NCBI RefSeq assembly: GCF_019578655.1
Contig: NC_063265.1
Coordinates: 4,436,501-4,500,500, forward strand
Length of the DNA stretch: 64,000 bases
Source: Ricinus communis
Lineage: Eukaryota; Streptophyta; Magnoliopsida; Malpighiales; Euphorbiaceae
Reading direction: 5' to 3'
Below are positions 22,140-35,499 of the stretch, one piece after another. The notes beneath the pieces are model-generated. The model saw nothing but the letters and a program-made list of their open reading frames with translations. It did not search any database and was not told the DNA's origin. The first letter of the stretch is position 1. Each line of letters begins with the position of its first letter. Both the position numbers and the translations under genes were made by a program.

Positions 22140-25100
22140 AGCCTTTGGGTCTCTTTGTTTTTACAGTCTGAAGAGTCGATTAGTTTGAAAAATGATCCTG
22201 ATGCTTTACTCCATTTGTTAAATGGGACCCTGAAGTTCTTTTTGGACCAAAATATAACCTTATATTTTAAATAAGGAATAATTTACTATTTGCCCCCCTC
22301 GTTTGTGTATATTATACTAATTACTTTTAATATTTAAAAATTATATTTTTTATTTTTTTATTTTATAATTTTATACTAAAAACCTCTTCCGTTTAAATTT
22401 TCGTTAAACAACCATTAACTAGGTTTGATTTATATTATTTGCTTTTGATCTTTAATGTAATATACAAATTTCCCCTTATAGTTTATTTGTTATATTAAAA
22501 CTCCATTATCTAATTTTTATATAAAAATCAATTTTAATGTTTGTAAAAATAATTAATTAATAATTACTTTAATTTTTAGCATAATTAAATTCCAGTAAAA
22601 TTTAAATATTTTAAAAGTACTTATATTAATTAAAATATTAAAAATTCATATGATTTAATTTTAAATTATTAAAATAAAATAGATAGTATTATTATTATTA
22701 TTAATTTTGTTATATTAGACTTATAACTTTGATAAGAAATTTGAAGATCAAATTATTTTTTTATCAATTTAGATATTTGATTACATTGACTTCTAAAATG
22801 TAAAAATATTTTAGTGCAATAAATAAAATATAAGTGCAGTTTATATATCACATAAAAACTTAGGGGTTAATGACACATAAAATCTTTATTTTGACACATA
22901 ATTTATATATTAACTATTTTAAATATGTGTACTTAACTTTTGAACATAAAATTTTTATTTTGATATGTATATTTATTTTTAATGCATAAAAAGCAAACTT
23001 ACATATAATTTTATGGTTTATTCTATTAATTTATTGATTATTAAGTAATATTTTTAATTAAATATTGACTCTAATATTAAAAAATAATATATTAATTATA
23101 TTTTAATATTATATTTGACTAACTAATAGTTTTTAAATCAGATAATGGTATTAATCCTATCATAAGAAATAACATATTAATTATATTTTAATATTATATT
23201 ATCTAATAAATAGTTTCCTAATCAAATAATGAAACTAATTCTATCATAAGAAATAACATATTAATTATATTTTAATATTATATTAACTAATTAAATTAAT
23301 TCTCTAATTAGATAATAATTCTAATTTCAAAAATAGGCATCTTAAATTATATTTTTTGATATTATATTGAACAATTAAATTAATTTTTTAATTACATAAT
23401 AAGTTTTTAATCCTAAAAAAATAATAATATCAATTATATTAATAGTATTAATTTATATTAATTTATATAATAATAAAATTTTAAAAAATTAAAAAGAATA
23501 TTTAAAAATAATTAATTTACTATTATTTTAAAATATTATAATTAATATTAAATACTAAAATTTTTATTAAATTGTACCTATTAACTTGATTTTATAATTG
23601 AAATAATCGTGCAATGCATGATGTTATTTTATTAAAGCTAAAATAAAGATAATGGTTTAACCAAAACTTGCCACATAAGATTACTAAAACATAACATTTA
23701 TCACTTTTTTTTATAAATACTAATTTATAAATAATAATTATTTTTTATTTCAATCTATAATTTTAAAAATAACAACTTCTTAAATTTAAATTTTTACATG
23801 CACTTCTTATGTTATTATTTTAATTAATTATTTTATTTTATTTTATTTTATTTTTTCATGATATTTCTTGTTATATTATAAAATTAAATTTTGCTTTAAA
23901 CTTAATTATTCATTTGATAAATATCTTTTTTATTTATATTTTTCTTTATTTACTAATTTGAGTTCGTTAATGAGTTTTGTACTTTTTTATAGTTTAGTTA
24001 TTTTTTATTTTTATATTATTCATTTTAATTCAAACTTTATATTTATTTATAGCTTTTTATTTTTTCTTTTTCAGTGATTTATTTTTCTATTTATTAATCA
24101 TAGAAAAATTGTCTATAAATATTATATAATTTTATAATATTTTATGATTTCTACCTATAATTGTCTTGGAAAAAAGAAAATTTATTTTAGTATGAAGGTA
24201 TTATAGCTATTTAAATTTTTCTTAAACAGTATTAACTATTTTTTCTCTCCATGCTTCTATATATCTTATATATTATGCAAAGTTAATTAGTATTGAATAA
24301 TTAATTATATTTGTTTATGCATAATTTATATTGTCAATGAAATTAAAGCTTAAGTATAATTTTTTAATTTCTTTTTATATTTCATATATATTCTCACATT
24401 ATTTATATTAATTTCCAACATTCAAGTTAATAATTTATAAGTTAGATAACAGAACAGAACAGATCAAAATGGATCAAAATCGGCTTAAAATAAAGAGACT
24501 GGTTCAAGATAGGTTTTTCCTTAGCTAAGACTGAAACTATTGGTTCTAATTCTAACTCATAAAATAAAATAAATTATTTTAATTAATTTTTACTTTTAAA
24601 AAATTGGTTAGAACCGGTTGAAATTAGAACTGTGACCGAGAACCAGGCGGATCCATTGCCATAACGTCTACTTTTATATATGCTAGGATAATTATTATAT
24701 TTATATTTGATATACAAATTAATATCAATAGAAAATATTTAACACATATATTCTATTAATTATTTAATTTATGTTAAAATTATAATAATTTAGATAAAAA
24801 TTTATTAACATAATTATTATAGAAAGTATAAGAAATTTAACCATAAAGTATAAATATAAGATTAATTATAAATAAAACATAAATAATTTACTAATAAAAT
24901 ATTTAATTAAGTTATGTGCAAAGCATAAATCTATATCTATATTTATCTATAATAAAATAGTTTTTAGCCTATTTTTAAAAATATTTCTCTTAATTTATAT
25001 CAATTATTTTTATAATTTTTTTTTAAGCTCCCTCTTTCTTCTCTTAAAATGAGTTACTTACGAGACTTTATCTCACCTAAACTTTTTAACTTTCTTTCTT

Positions 25101-25284
25101 TTATGAGGTATTTAGCTTTCTTAAGTTCTCTCTTTTTTTCTCTTAAGGTGTTTTTTTCTTTCTTAAGTACCTTCTTTTTTACATAAAATTTCTTATTTTG
25201 TATTTAAAAATTTTATTTTATATATTATATAATTCAATTTATAATTATATTAGTATAAAAATAATTTTTTATTTTATTTGATGA

Positions 25285-25320
<36 letters not shown>

Positions 25321-25367
25321 TATTTTATAAAAATCATAATACATTATTATGAAATTTTTCTATTTTT
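22140..25367. other. AT-rich intergenic region with repeats
   Basis: No gene is supported. 22260-22450 resembles a short interspersed AT-rich repeat that carries TTTCGTTAAACAACCATTAACTAGG. 22930-23640 is copy 2 of the AT-rich family, in the same orientation as copy 1, with internally repeated ATAAGAAATAACATATTAATTATATTTTAATATTAT-like units at about 23160-23290. 24440-24650 has AACAGAACAGATC and GGTTAGAACCGGTTGAAATTAGAAC-like repeats common in plant spacers. A (TA)n run lies at about 25289-25317, shortly before the Gypsy element. Confidence 0.6.
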
Positions 25368-25372
25368 ATATG

Positions 25373-26010
25373 TGATGTTTCAAACTTAATACCCGTAAGT
25401 GTACGAACCGATGATAGTACGGATAAATTTACCATGAGATCGATCTCACAAAGAACTATAGAGCATATACTATAAAGACCAACTTTCACACAAAAATACT
25501 AAAAATAAATCTAAACACTCTAAGCCTATAGTTTGAGAATAGTTTAAGGTATATAAAAAAAATTAAATAAACTAGAAAGTAAATATGCAAATGGAATGAT
25601 TAATATAAATTATATGACAAAACAGTATCTAGTCTAGCCTATACTTAGTAATCCCCTTATTTTCCCTCAAGTCCAAATCTAATAAATGAGATTGTGATGT
25701 GCCTTTTCTCTAAATCACTCAAGTTAATGATGCAACCTAGGTTTCTTATATCAACATAGATTAAAGTAAAGATGGTATTTCTAATACTTTTAACCTAAAG
25801 ATTTTCATAACAAATACTATTATTAAATTGATATGATGATCAATTAACAATAATAGCTACAATTAATAAAGTTATGAAGGTAAAGAAATCATTCATTAAA
25901 TTCATAAATTAATAAGGTTCATACATAAATAAAAAGCTAAACTAAATACTTATGGAAATTAGCCTGACATATCTAATCCAACGGTCATTGTAATTAAATA
26001 GAAAGACATG
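25373..26010 (-). repeat. Truncated 3' LTR of the Athila-like element
   Basis: Aligns with 30505 to about 31143 of the complete LTR (TGATGT.TCAAACTTA.TAC at the outer end, AATTAAATAGAAAGACAT at the break). Integrase reading frame follows immediately on the other side of the break. Visible divergence from the 5' LTR is moderate, so the insertion is older than the neighbouring chromovirus. Confidence 0.85.
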
Positions 26011-27469
26011 GCAAAAAGCAAGAATACTTTGTTGATCATCTTCAGAAACACATCTTCTAATCATTTGCCCCGAACAATGTTTAAACAAATGGAGGTCATC
26101 CCAATAATAATGCCTACAAATAGATAAAAATCTTTTATTTTCTTGCCATGTTAAATCAGGTCCCATAATACCACAAGCTAAGTAATTTATAATATCAGCA
26201 TACCATGGCTCATGATTTACATCAAACAATAGTTCATCAGCAAAGGTCTCATTAACTACTTTTTTAGAACCAAGATTATCAAAGTCGGAAATCAACCTAA
26301 AATGGTGATTAGCAACCACATTTTCACTATCCTTTTGATCTTTTATTTCTATATCAAATTCTTACAATAAGAACACCCACCTAATAAGTCATGGTTTAGC
26401 ATTAGACTTAGTTAAAGGATAACTCAAAGCTACATGATCTGAATGCATAATAAATTTAGATCCCACCAAGTAAGATCTAAATTTTTATAGTGAAAATACT
26501 ACGAGTAGGAATTCTTTTTTATTTGTTGAATAGTTCATTTAGGCATCAACAAGAGTTTTGTTAGCATAATATATGATATGTAAAGCTTTATCACCTCTTT
26601 GGCCTAGAACTGCTCCTATAGCATAATCAGATACATCACACATTGTTTCAAAGGAAAAAGACTAATCAGGTGCCATAATAATAGGTACACTAGTCAACTT
26701 TTCTTTCATAGTATTAAAAGTAGAAAGGCATGCATCATAAAAAATAAAGTTAACTCTTTAGCCAGGAACTCAGTTAAAGGACGAGCAATTTTAGAAAAGT
26801 CTTTAATAAAACACCTATAAAAATCCTACATGGCCAAGAAAACTTATAATGCCCTTTACTGAAGCAGGCGGGGGCAATTTAGTAATTAAATCAATCATTG
26901 CCTTGTCGACTTCAATACCTTTATTAGAAACCACATGTCCTAGCACAATACCATGTTTAAGCATAAAATGGCTCTTTTTCCAATTCAAAGTCAAATTACA
27001 CTCAATGCATCTTTCAAGCACACGAGTCAAGTTACTTTGACATGCATCAAATAAGGAGGAGTCAAAAACTAAAAAATCATACATAAATATCTCGATGCAA
27101 TCTTCTAATATATCAGAGAAAATAGAAAACATACATCTCCGAAATGTTGCAGGTGCGTTGCAAAGTCCAAATGACATCCTTCTAAATGCAAAAGTTTTAA
27201 AATGACAATGTGAAAGTTGTCTTTTCTTAATCTTCAAGTGCAATGGGTACCTGATAATAGCCTGAAAGTCCATCAAGAAAATAGTAAAATCCACGTCTTG
27301 CTAAATGCTCTAAAATGTTATCAATAAAAAGAAAGAAAAAATAATCATTCTTTGTTGCAGCGTTTAGTTTTCTATAGTCAATACACATTCTCCGCTCTGT
27401 AGTCATTCTTATGGGAACTAACTCTCCTTTTTCATTTTTAACAACTGTAATACTTGACTTTTTAGGCAC
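26011..27469 (-). pseudogene. Athila-like pol: reverse transcriptase, RNase H and start of integrase
   Basis: 27469-26815 encodes reverse transcriptase in two overlapping open pieces: PIRMTTERRMCIDYRKLNAA, MSFGLCNAPATFRRCM, then LTLNWKKSHFMLKHGIVLGH and KLPPPASVKGIISFLGH. The catalytic box, normally Y/F-x-D-D, reads FMYDF: the first Asp codon is TAT at 27079-27081, so the enzyme would be inactive. 26800-26330 is RNase H with stops (FFEASNYAIGAVLGQRGDK, FIMHSDHVALSYPL). 26319-26011 is the start of integrase with its zinc-finger region. These are Gypsy pol domains in the usual order, all disabled. Confidence 0.85.
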
Positions 27470-27727
27470 TACGTGAATAGGACTTACCCAATTATTATCA
27501 AGTATAGGATATATAATACCCTCATCTAATAGTTTTTAGACTTTCTTTTTCACCACCTCTTTTATGCTAGGATTAAGCCTTCTTTAGGTATCTCTAATAG
27601 CCTTGGCATTGTCCTCTACAATAATCTTATGTATACACATTGTTGGACTAATACCCTTGATTTCAGAAATTTCTCATCCAATGGCTTTCTAAAGTCTTCT
27701 TAATTCTCTTATAGTTGCCTCTTCTTC

Positions 27728-28470
27728 TTAAGGGAAAATATCAGAAGCTACAATTATTGGGTATGTATTCCCTTTTTCTAAGAAGACATATTTAAGTATG
27801 CCAGGAAACTCCTTAAGCTCAAGTTTAGGTGGTCCATTAATAATTTCTATTTCATTTTCGACTGGAGAATCTAAAGGTTCAATGGTGCTTTCATTAAGGG
27901 ACATTGGAATAGCTTCATCTAACTTATCATGAAAGTGTAAGACTTCCTCATCTAAGTTTTCTTTTATTCTTTCCAATATTAATGCAACCTCTAACTTATC
28001 GTCCCTATCCTGTAAGTATGTTTCATAAACAAAATAATCCAAACAATCAACATATGAACATTCATCAATTGAAGTGCTAAGAGATAGAGTTAGAGAAATA
28101 AACACTTTAAATTCTATATTCTCTCCCAAGACTGCCATAGTCAGCTTCCCATTGTGCACATCAATAACTATTTTGGTAGTTTCCATAAAGGATCTACCAA
28201 GGAGTATTGTTTGCTCCTTATCCCTTGCTGGTGTATTTTTCATGTCAAGAACTATAAAATCGGCAGGGATTATCAGTTTTTCTACCTGAATAAGTAAATC
28301 CTCCACTATGCCTCTTGGATACTTTATTGATCTATCAGCTAGTTTTAGAGACATAGTAGTTGGTTTTAATTCTCCCAAGCCAATTTGTACATATATTGAA
28401 TATGGCATCAAGCTCATGCTTGCTCCTAAATCAAATATGGCTTTAGCAACTTTCTAGGATCTTTCATTTT
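27728..28470 (-). pseudogene. Athila-like retropepsin region
   Basis: Open for 229 codons from 28417 down, with the frame continuing a little upstream. FDLGASMSLMPYSIY contains the aspartic protease active-site segment in the D-L-G form. ADRSIKYPRGIVEDLLIQV and TILLGRSFMETTKIVIDVHNG follow, the wording typical of Athila/Tat proteases. It cleaved the gag-pol polyprotein in the parent element. It is separated from gag and reverse transcriptase by stops. Confidence 0.75.
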
Positions 28471-28619
28471 AGGGAGTAGTTGTTGTTGGAGAACGGTACT
28501 TGCTGTTTCAGAGACCATAACTTTCTTATTATTCCTATATCTCCTTTTATTGAAATTAAGCTCCTTGAAGAACTTGGCATAAGCTGGCATACTTCTAATA
28601 ACATCCAACAAAGGCAAAT

Positions 28620-30343
28620 TAATGTTAACTTTAGAAAGTATATCAAAGATTTCAGAAAATTGCTTATCTTGTTTGCTTTCTTATAAGGCTTAGCTGCCTT
28701 ATGGAACTCAGGTCCTGAAAATACCTCCTTATCTTTCTTCTTTTGCCTAAGATTGGGCTTCACTCTTCTCTCATTTTGTACACCTCCTTCAGTTATTTCC
28801 ATATTAACTAGTCCATTTTTTTTTATATTCCTGTATAAGAAGAATCTTTCTCTATTAAGGTTTCAATATTATTATCAAATAACTCACCATCCTTTAGAAT
28901 GGTGATAGCTTTAACTTGCTCAAGTTGATTTGGTAATTTTCATTTCTTGTTTTCTTATACAGCTTCAACAATTTTCCTAATTTGAGTTTCCAATCGCTTT
29001 ATTGAAGCTTCAATGCGATCAATTTTCTTTTCATTCCTTTCTAATCTATCATGGGTAGCTATCATAAAAGATTGGAGTGTTTCCTCTAAGCTTGGTTTTC
29101 TTTAAGGAGCTTGTCATTGATTTTGGAATGGAGGGTATTGAGGCTCTTAGGTTTGATACTAGGGTTGATTTTGGTTTCTCAATAACTGTGGTAGATTGTG
29201 GTCATTTTTTCTCTAGAAAAAATTTGGATGGTTTCTCTAACCTAGATTATATGTATTGGAATATGGATTATTCCTAGGTTGCCTAGGCTGATAAGATTCC
29301 ATCAAATTAATCTGTTCATAATCATTTCTTTCATAATTCTCATTAGATGAGAAAATATTAGCACCATGACTTTAAACATCACATATACCATAAACTTCAT
29401 TGCTTAGTACATAATTAGTTAAAGCAAGTATTTTAACTTGTTTAGTTAATTCAGCTATTTGCATAGCCATCTCGTTATTAGACACAACTTCATTCACTCC
29501 TACTCTTTTTGTTCTCACACTCTTTTGTTGCAAATTAGCTCCTAATATCTCAAAGATATTATAAACCTCATCAGCGATTTTTTCTAACATAGCACTCCCA
29601 GTTACATTATAAATCATACATTGATATTGTTGTATTAAACCATCATAGAATGATTGGTTAGTTACAGGAAGTGGGTATCCATGGTGTGGATATTGCAATA
29701 AAAGTGACTTGAAGCGATCCCATACCTCATGAAAGGATTTAATATCCTTTCGATAAATGTTAAAAATTTCAGCACTTAACTCTTTGGTCTTTTGATGTGA
29801 GTAAAATTTACTCATAAATTTTTTATATACTTCATCCCAAGTTCTCAAAGAATTAGGAGGCAAGGTCATCAACCAAGCCTTTACTTTTTCTTTCAATGTG
29901 TAAGGAAAACATCTCATCCTTAATTGGTCAAGATAATGAAAAAGTATGAACTATAGCATAAAATTCCCTAATAAAATGTCAATGCATCTTCATTAGGCAT
30001 ACCATAAAATGAACAGAGCATATTAAAATGGATGTTCCTAAGTTCATAATTTTTAGATGCATCACCTAGAATTATGTATGAAGTAGTGTTACCAATTATA
30101 GGCCGAGCATAATCCGTCATAGTCATTTGCCTTTCAACAACTATTTTTCTTTGATGATTAGCCATTATTTTTAACCTCTTCTTCAGATTCTTCTTCTAGC
30201 TTTTCTTCAAATTCTTCTTCTTTTTTTGGAGGTACAAACTCACTCTCTACGTTTTGGTCTTTTTCTGCCTTTTTAATAATTGATCTCAAGTTATAAGAAT
30301 TTTGAGTTGATGAATCACATGATAGTGTTTTCCTGCTAGGCAT
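28620..30343 (-). pseudogene. Athila-like gag region
   Basis: The start is MPSRKTLSCDSSTQNSYNL at 30343. A second open piece starts at 30165 and a third at 29917-29372. The third has the Retrotrans_gag core: FPYTLKEKVKAWLMTLPPNS, WDEVYKKFMSKFYSHQKT, FHEVWDRFKSLLLQYPHHGY and FYDGLIQQ. About 29370-28620 is a further decayed stretch leading to the protease. Gag formed the particle of the parent element. Frame breaks at about 29940 and 30160 show it is no longer a single protein. Confidence 0.75.
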
Positions 30344-30481
30344 ACAAAATCAAAGGAAAAATTTTAAATTTAAAAACTTACAAGTAAAATTTAAAGACAA
30401 AATAAAAACACATAAACATACAACACAAAAAAAATATAAGAAACAAAACTTGAAAATTAATCAATATAATATTAACATAGT

Positions 30482-30504
30482 TCTCCGGCAACGACGCTAA
30501 AAAT
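30482..30504 (-). other. Primer binding site (tRNA-Asp type)
   Basis: Immediately inside the 5' LTR, the minus strand reads GCGTCGTTGCCGGAGA. This matches the complement of the plant tRNA-Asp(GTC) 3' end apart from a few changes. Athila-group elements usually prime with tRNA-Asp. Confidence 0.75.
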
Positions 30505-31732
30505 TTGATGTCTCAAACTTAGTACTTGCAAGTGTACGGACCGAATGATAGTATGGGCAAGTTCACCACGAGATCGATCTCACCAAGAACTATAGAGTAA
30601 ATTCTATAAAGACCAACTATCACATAAAAATAATAAAAATAAATCTAAACACTCTCGGCTAATATTTTGAGAATAGTTTAAGGTTTTGTAAAAGAAATTA
30701 AATAAACTAGAAAGTAATATGGAAATAGAATTATTAATGTAAATTATATAATAAAATAGTATTTAATCTAGTCTATACTTAATAATCCTCTTATTTTTCC
30801 TTAAGTCCAAATCTAATGAATGAGATGGCGATGTGTATTTTTCCTAAGTCACTCAAGCTAATGATGCAACCTAGGTTTTCTTATACCAACATGATTAAAG
30901 TAAAGATGGTGTTTTTAATACTTTTAACTTAAAGATTTTCATAACGAATATTATTATTAAATTGATATAATGGTCAATTAACAATAATAGATGCAACTAA
31001 TAAAGTTATGAAGGTAAAGAAATCATTCATTAACTCATAAATATATAAGGTTCATACATAAGTAAAAAGCTAAACTAAACACTTATGGAAATTAGCTTGA
31101 CATATTTAATCCAAAAGTCATTGTAATTAAATAGAAAGACATAGAAAATAAAAGAAAAACTAAAGCTCCATCAAGTTCCAGAAGTTCTTCAAGATATGGA
31201 GATGATTGGTCCTCACTCTTCGCGTCTTGAAAAGCTCCTTCGATCTTGAAAGAATAATACAAAACTAACTAAAGTGTTTGTAAAAGATGAATTGCAGAGA
31301 ATTTGCAGAGAGAAAAAAAAAATATGTGTAAACTTTTTCTTGTTTAATTGGTCTCCACCACTTATAGAGATTTCTTTTTTAGAGTTATTCTCTAAGCACA
31401 ACACTTCTATAGTTATCATCTTAACTATCCTAAATAAAATAAACAACTTAAAAGTAATTATTCTTAATTATATAATAACTAATTAATTTTTCCTTGTGGC
31501 CTTGTATTTTTCAGCTATCAGTAGTTCACGCGTTCTATTTTGAGCCTTCGCAGCAACGGTCCAATTTAAGCCCATTTATGTATATTTAGCTCATATTTTC
31601 CTTTTTTGGCTATTAACACCTAAAATTAGACAATAAGAGTAAAGTGAGATAATAAGCATATATCATGTATATAAAACATACTAATAAATCACTAAAATAC
31701 CTTAAATATATATACATAATATGGACCTATCA
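30505..31732 (-). repeat. 5' LTR of the Athila-like element (1228 bp)
   Basis: On the minus strand it starts TGATAGGTCCATATTATG at 31732 and ends GAGACATCA at 30505. The ends are set by the TG...CA pair, the adjoining primer binding site and the ATATG target duplication. It is the same family as the solo LTR at 15210-16445. Confidence 0.88.
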
Positions 31733-31795
31733 ATATGCTAAGGTAAATAAACATAAGAAATATATATATATATTCTTATCAATTTTAACTCTTAA

Positions 31796-34082
31796 TGTAA
31801 CGCCTGCATTTTCTCATCATCCATGTTATGTGCATTTACATTTAATCATTAGGCATATGATGGTATATCAATGATATTTTTATTTTATGAGAACATATAT
31901 ATATTAATTATAAGTAGAGAATAAGAAGCATGATATTAGATTATTAATTTAGATAAGTTGATTAAGTACTTGGGTTATGTGTATTAAGCCTTAAGACTTA
32001 ATTGAACCAATAGTTGAAGGTTGGGTAAATAGATTGGACTTAAAAGATACAATTAAAAGTTAGTACCTATATATGGTTAGTAAGAATTAATTTAGGGTGA
32101 TAAAAATAGTTTAGTAGGTGGTGGCATTAAGAGAGGAATATTGGAAATTGGAACCATGAGCAAGCTCATTTTACCTCTTCATTTCTCTAAAATTCGTACA
32201 TGGCCAAAAACACAAAATTTGGAATAAGAGAGAGGAGTGGAATACCTAGAAAAACTTAAGATTAAGATAGGATTTTGCCAACTATTGAAGGAGCCAAGCT
32301 AAAGCTAAAGGATTTAAGCATATTAGCAACCCAAAAGCTGAAATTGGTAAGTTGTTACTTGAGTGTTATTAATTTGTCATTAGGGTTCTTGATTACAAAT
32401 TGGAAAAACTTTATTTGATGCTCTCATTGATTATTTAAAGGTCTGATTATCATGAATTAGTAGAGTATTGAATGATTGCATAAAGATTAAGCTTGATTTA
32501 AGTTTAAGTATGTTAAGATAGAAAACTGTCAAAATTCCAGCAACCTTGATGTTCTGTATTTTAGGCATAACATGGGTTATATAAGTCCAAATTAAGTTTA
32601 ATTGGTGTCTATGAAAATTTTAAAGATTCCTCTATAACTTTTTAGTTTTGTTATTTCACTATTTTTGCCGTTTTGGTTGCTTAAATTGAGCAAACAGATT
32701 GCTGCTCGGGTACAAGTAGCTGTATGACCCTTGCTCAGTAATTTGAAAATAATTAAATCTATAGAAGTCGGAATTGAGTAATTCTTCTTGGAGATGAAAC
32801 TAGACACATAAATGGATATTTTTATTTAATATGAGATTTTTCTATTAAGCCAATTTTACCCAGCAATAAATATACCTTGGTACTAAATTCTGTCTAGAAA
32901 ACAGAAATGTTGGAGATTAATTTTATGCAATTTATTGATGTTAATTTGAGTTAAATTGGTATTTAACTAGATGAAAAATGTTTATAGGATATTAAAACAG
33001 TAATTGAGAGTCTTAGAGGAAGAGTTAGACCTATGAATTAGAGAGGGGATGATCTTGTAATGCATTAGAACTCGCATTTACATGAATATTTGTAATATGC
33101 ATGAAATGTGAATTGATGAATATGTTAACAGGTACTCAAAGGCCTGGAAAGGAAGTTGTGGAGAAAGGAGGTTCTTATATGCTAAAGGAATAAGTATATT
33201 TTGAGTAAGTAAATAGTTAATATTTGCTATGTTCATATATTTAATCAAATGTTCCGCAAATGGTTGCGTTTGCTTAATATTGTTTATGTTTGAATGATTG
33301 AGATGGAAATGATTGGTGTTGAGTGGAACAATTGTTATTGCTGAAATATGATATAAGTGAAATGATTGAATTGTGATGTTAAGTGCATATGTGCATGTGA
33401 ATGGTAGATTCCCCTGTGAAAAAAAAATATGTATATATAAAGCCTTGGGAGGCTAAAGCCTAGAGAGGCTATAAAAGTGTATAATGTGAGATGAGGCGGA
33501 GCAGCTTACGTGTGTGATATGTGAGGATGAGGCGGAGCAGCACATTAAAGGGGATCCACAAACCATGAGAACTAACCATAATTGTTGAATTGTATTTCTT
33601 CTATGATGGTTGTAATGAATTGAGTAGAATGGTATGACTTTATACCTAAACTATGAATATCATGGAAAGTTATGTGATTGGGTGGAAATTGTATTAAGTG
33701 TATGTGATATAGATTATGTTGATTATTTATTTACCGAAATGGAGGCTCACCCCTCTCCAAAATTTTTCTTTTCAGGTTTGTAAATAGTAGTGCATCCGTT
33801 GGTTGTATGCGAAGTCTAGCTTTTGTGCGAAGTCTCCTCCGATGCATTTTTGTATGCAGTTATGTGATATATATGGAAGTATGCCTTATAAGGCATAAGA
33901 AGATGTTTGTAATACTTGTTAAATGATGTTTAAGTATAATCATATGTTTATATGTTAATAACCTTGTGTCCGGATTCTTATCAACCTACATATTGACCTA
34001 TCTACCTGTAGTATATATTCTACGACGCTTGTATGCTTCCCCGGCTAATGTTTATTGGTTAACATGTGATGGGGGTGTTACA
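31796..34082 (+). repeat. 5' LTR of the chromovirus
   Basis: Runs from TGTAACGCC to GGGGGTGTTACA. Inside are two copies of GATGAGGCGGAGCAGC (about 33490 and 33527). Compared with the 3' LTR it lacks a roughly 21-bp piece near 33825. Confidence 0.92.
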
Positions 34083-34088
34083 TTTTAG

Positions 34089-34100
34089 TGGTATCGAGCA
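34089..34100 (+). other. Primer binding site (initiator tRNA-Met type)
   Basis: TGGTATCGAGCA, six bases inside the 5' LTR, matches the usual TGGTATCAGAGC start with a small change. This is where reverse transcription of the parent element was primed. Confidence 0.75.
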
Positions 34101-34203
34101 GGGATTAGATTCATTGGGAGTAGATTCATGTTGCACATTATTAAGCATATGATATATGTTCTTTGAACTTGACTGAATATTTGCATTTCATATATATAGA
34201 TGG

Positions 34204-35320
34204 AGAGACAAGGAGAACACGCGAATCGGCCCGGATAAGTCATTAGAGTCCTGCATGGTCATGAAAATGCATCCGAACATGATCGACATGATGAGCATGA
34301 GCTACATTCGAAAATGCCGCACAATCGAATGTACAAAATGTTATGGAAGCAGTTTATGAATTTTCCGATGCAACGGAAACAACAACAAGCACCGGACTCA
34401 ACAACAAAAGGTCGTGATAGATAAGAATTATGAAAGAGTTAGGAAACAAGGTGCTAATGTTTTCAAGGTACTACCGATCCTACTGAGGTCAAGAATGGTT
34501 ACGAAATACGGAAAGGGTGTTGGATAGATTTAATTGCACATCCGAACAAAGGCTTCTATATACGTGATCTTTAATAGAAAAGATACACTTGATTGGTGGG
34601 AAACAGTTTTAAGAAGCAAAGATCGACCAATGACTTTGACTTGGAATGATTTCTTGAGAGAATTTACTTTGAGAAGTATACTCCGTGAAATTTATAGAGA
34701 CAGAAAGAAGCTTGAATTTCTTGATTTGAAACAGAATGATATGTCAATTGCAGAGTACGAAGTTCAATTTGTGAGATTATGTAAGTATGCACCAGAAGAA
34801 ATAGCCACTGAAGAACTGAAAAGGAAGAAATTTGAGATGGGTTTGAGGCTTGACATTCGTGAGAAAATGGCGTTGAAACCTCATAATTACAATGCCTTAA
34901 TTGAAGCTGCTTTGAGAGCTGAAGAAACATCATTTGAAAGGAATATTATGGAAGCTAAAAAGAAGAAGATCATTGATGCTTATAGTAATCCTCCAAGACA
35001 TATTAGTATTTCTTCGTTTAGAGGCTCTAATTCACAAATGGAGTAGTTATCGTGGACGAGGGTTTGGTGGTCGGGCCTAGTAGATCCTCCACAGTACCTT
35101 ATAGTAGAGGTGGATACAATTCATCCAGGACTTGAGGGAGGACAAGTTTCAGCCCAAGAGGGTTTGCTCCCTGTTTGTCCCACGTGCAACAAGAGACATA
35201 CTGGAGAATGTTGGGGACCTAGACCAGTAGTATGTTTTACTTGTCGTAGGCCAGGACATTATTCTAGAGATTGTCCTATGAGAAGAAATAATGCTGGAGA
35301 ATCTTATACAGTGGGTTAGA
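34204..35320 (+). pseudogene. Chromovirus gag with zinc knuckles
   Basis: The probable start at 34201 is followed by an early stop (GGATAA). The open piece 34534-35046 has the Retrotrans_gag core (TLDWWETVLRSKDRPMTLTW, LDLKQNDMSIAEYEVQFVRL, MGLRLDIREKMALKPHNYN). After a stop at 35044, 35110-35319 carries CPTCNKRHTGEC and the CCHC knuckle CFTCRRPGHYSRDC (35233-35274). A stop (TAG) at about 35317 separates it from the protease. Gag packaged the element RNA; the broken frame means it is not made intact. Confidence 0.8.
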
Positions 35321-35499
35321 GTAGTGTTGGTGAAAATATTCCAGTTGGTTTAGGTAGAGGCAGAGGAAGGGGTAGCAGAGGAGGTTTAACTATTTCAGCA
35401 ATACCATCAGAACAAATTGGTCAACCACAAGCACAAGCTAGAGTATTTGCTACTACTAGAAATGAAGCATTTGTAGCACCTGAAATTGTTACTGGTATA

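Larger units (their letters stand above)
25373..31732 (-). mobile_element. Athila-like Gypsy retrotransposon with internal deletion
   Basis: An LTR element on the minus strand bounded by a perfect 5-bp target duplication, ATATG, at 25368-25372 and 31733-31737. The complete LTR is 30505-31732; the other (25373 to about 26010) keeps only its outer half. The primer binding site matches the 3' end of tRNA-Asp, as in Athila elements. The order gag, protease, reverse transcriptase, RNase H, integrase reads from high to low coordinates, with stops and frame shifts throughout. The integrase stops after its zinc-finger region (ILAFCHV) and joins directly to the middle of the 3' LTR, so one deletion removed the integrase core, any downstream ORF, the polypurine tract and half of the LTR. 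It cannot move by itself. Confidence 0.9.
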
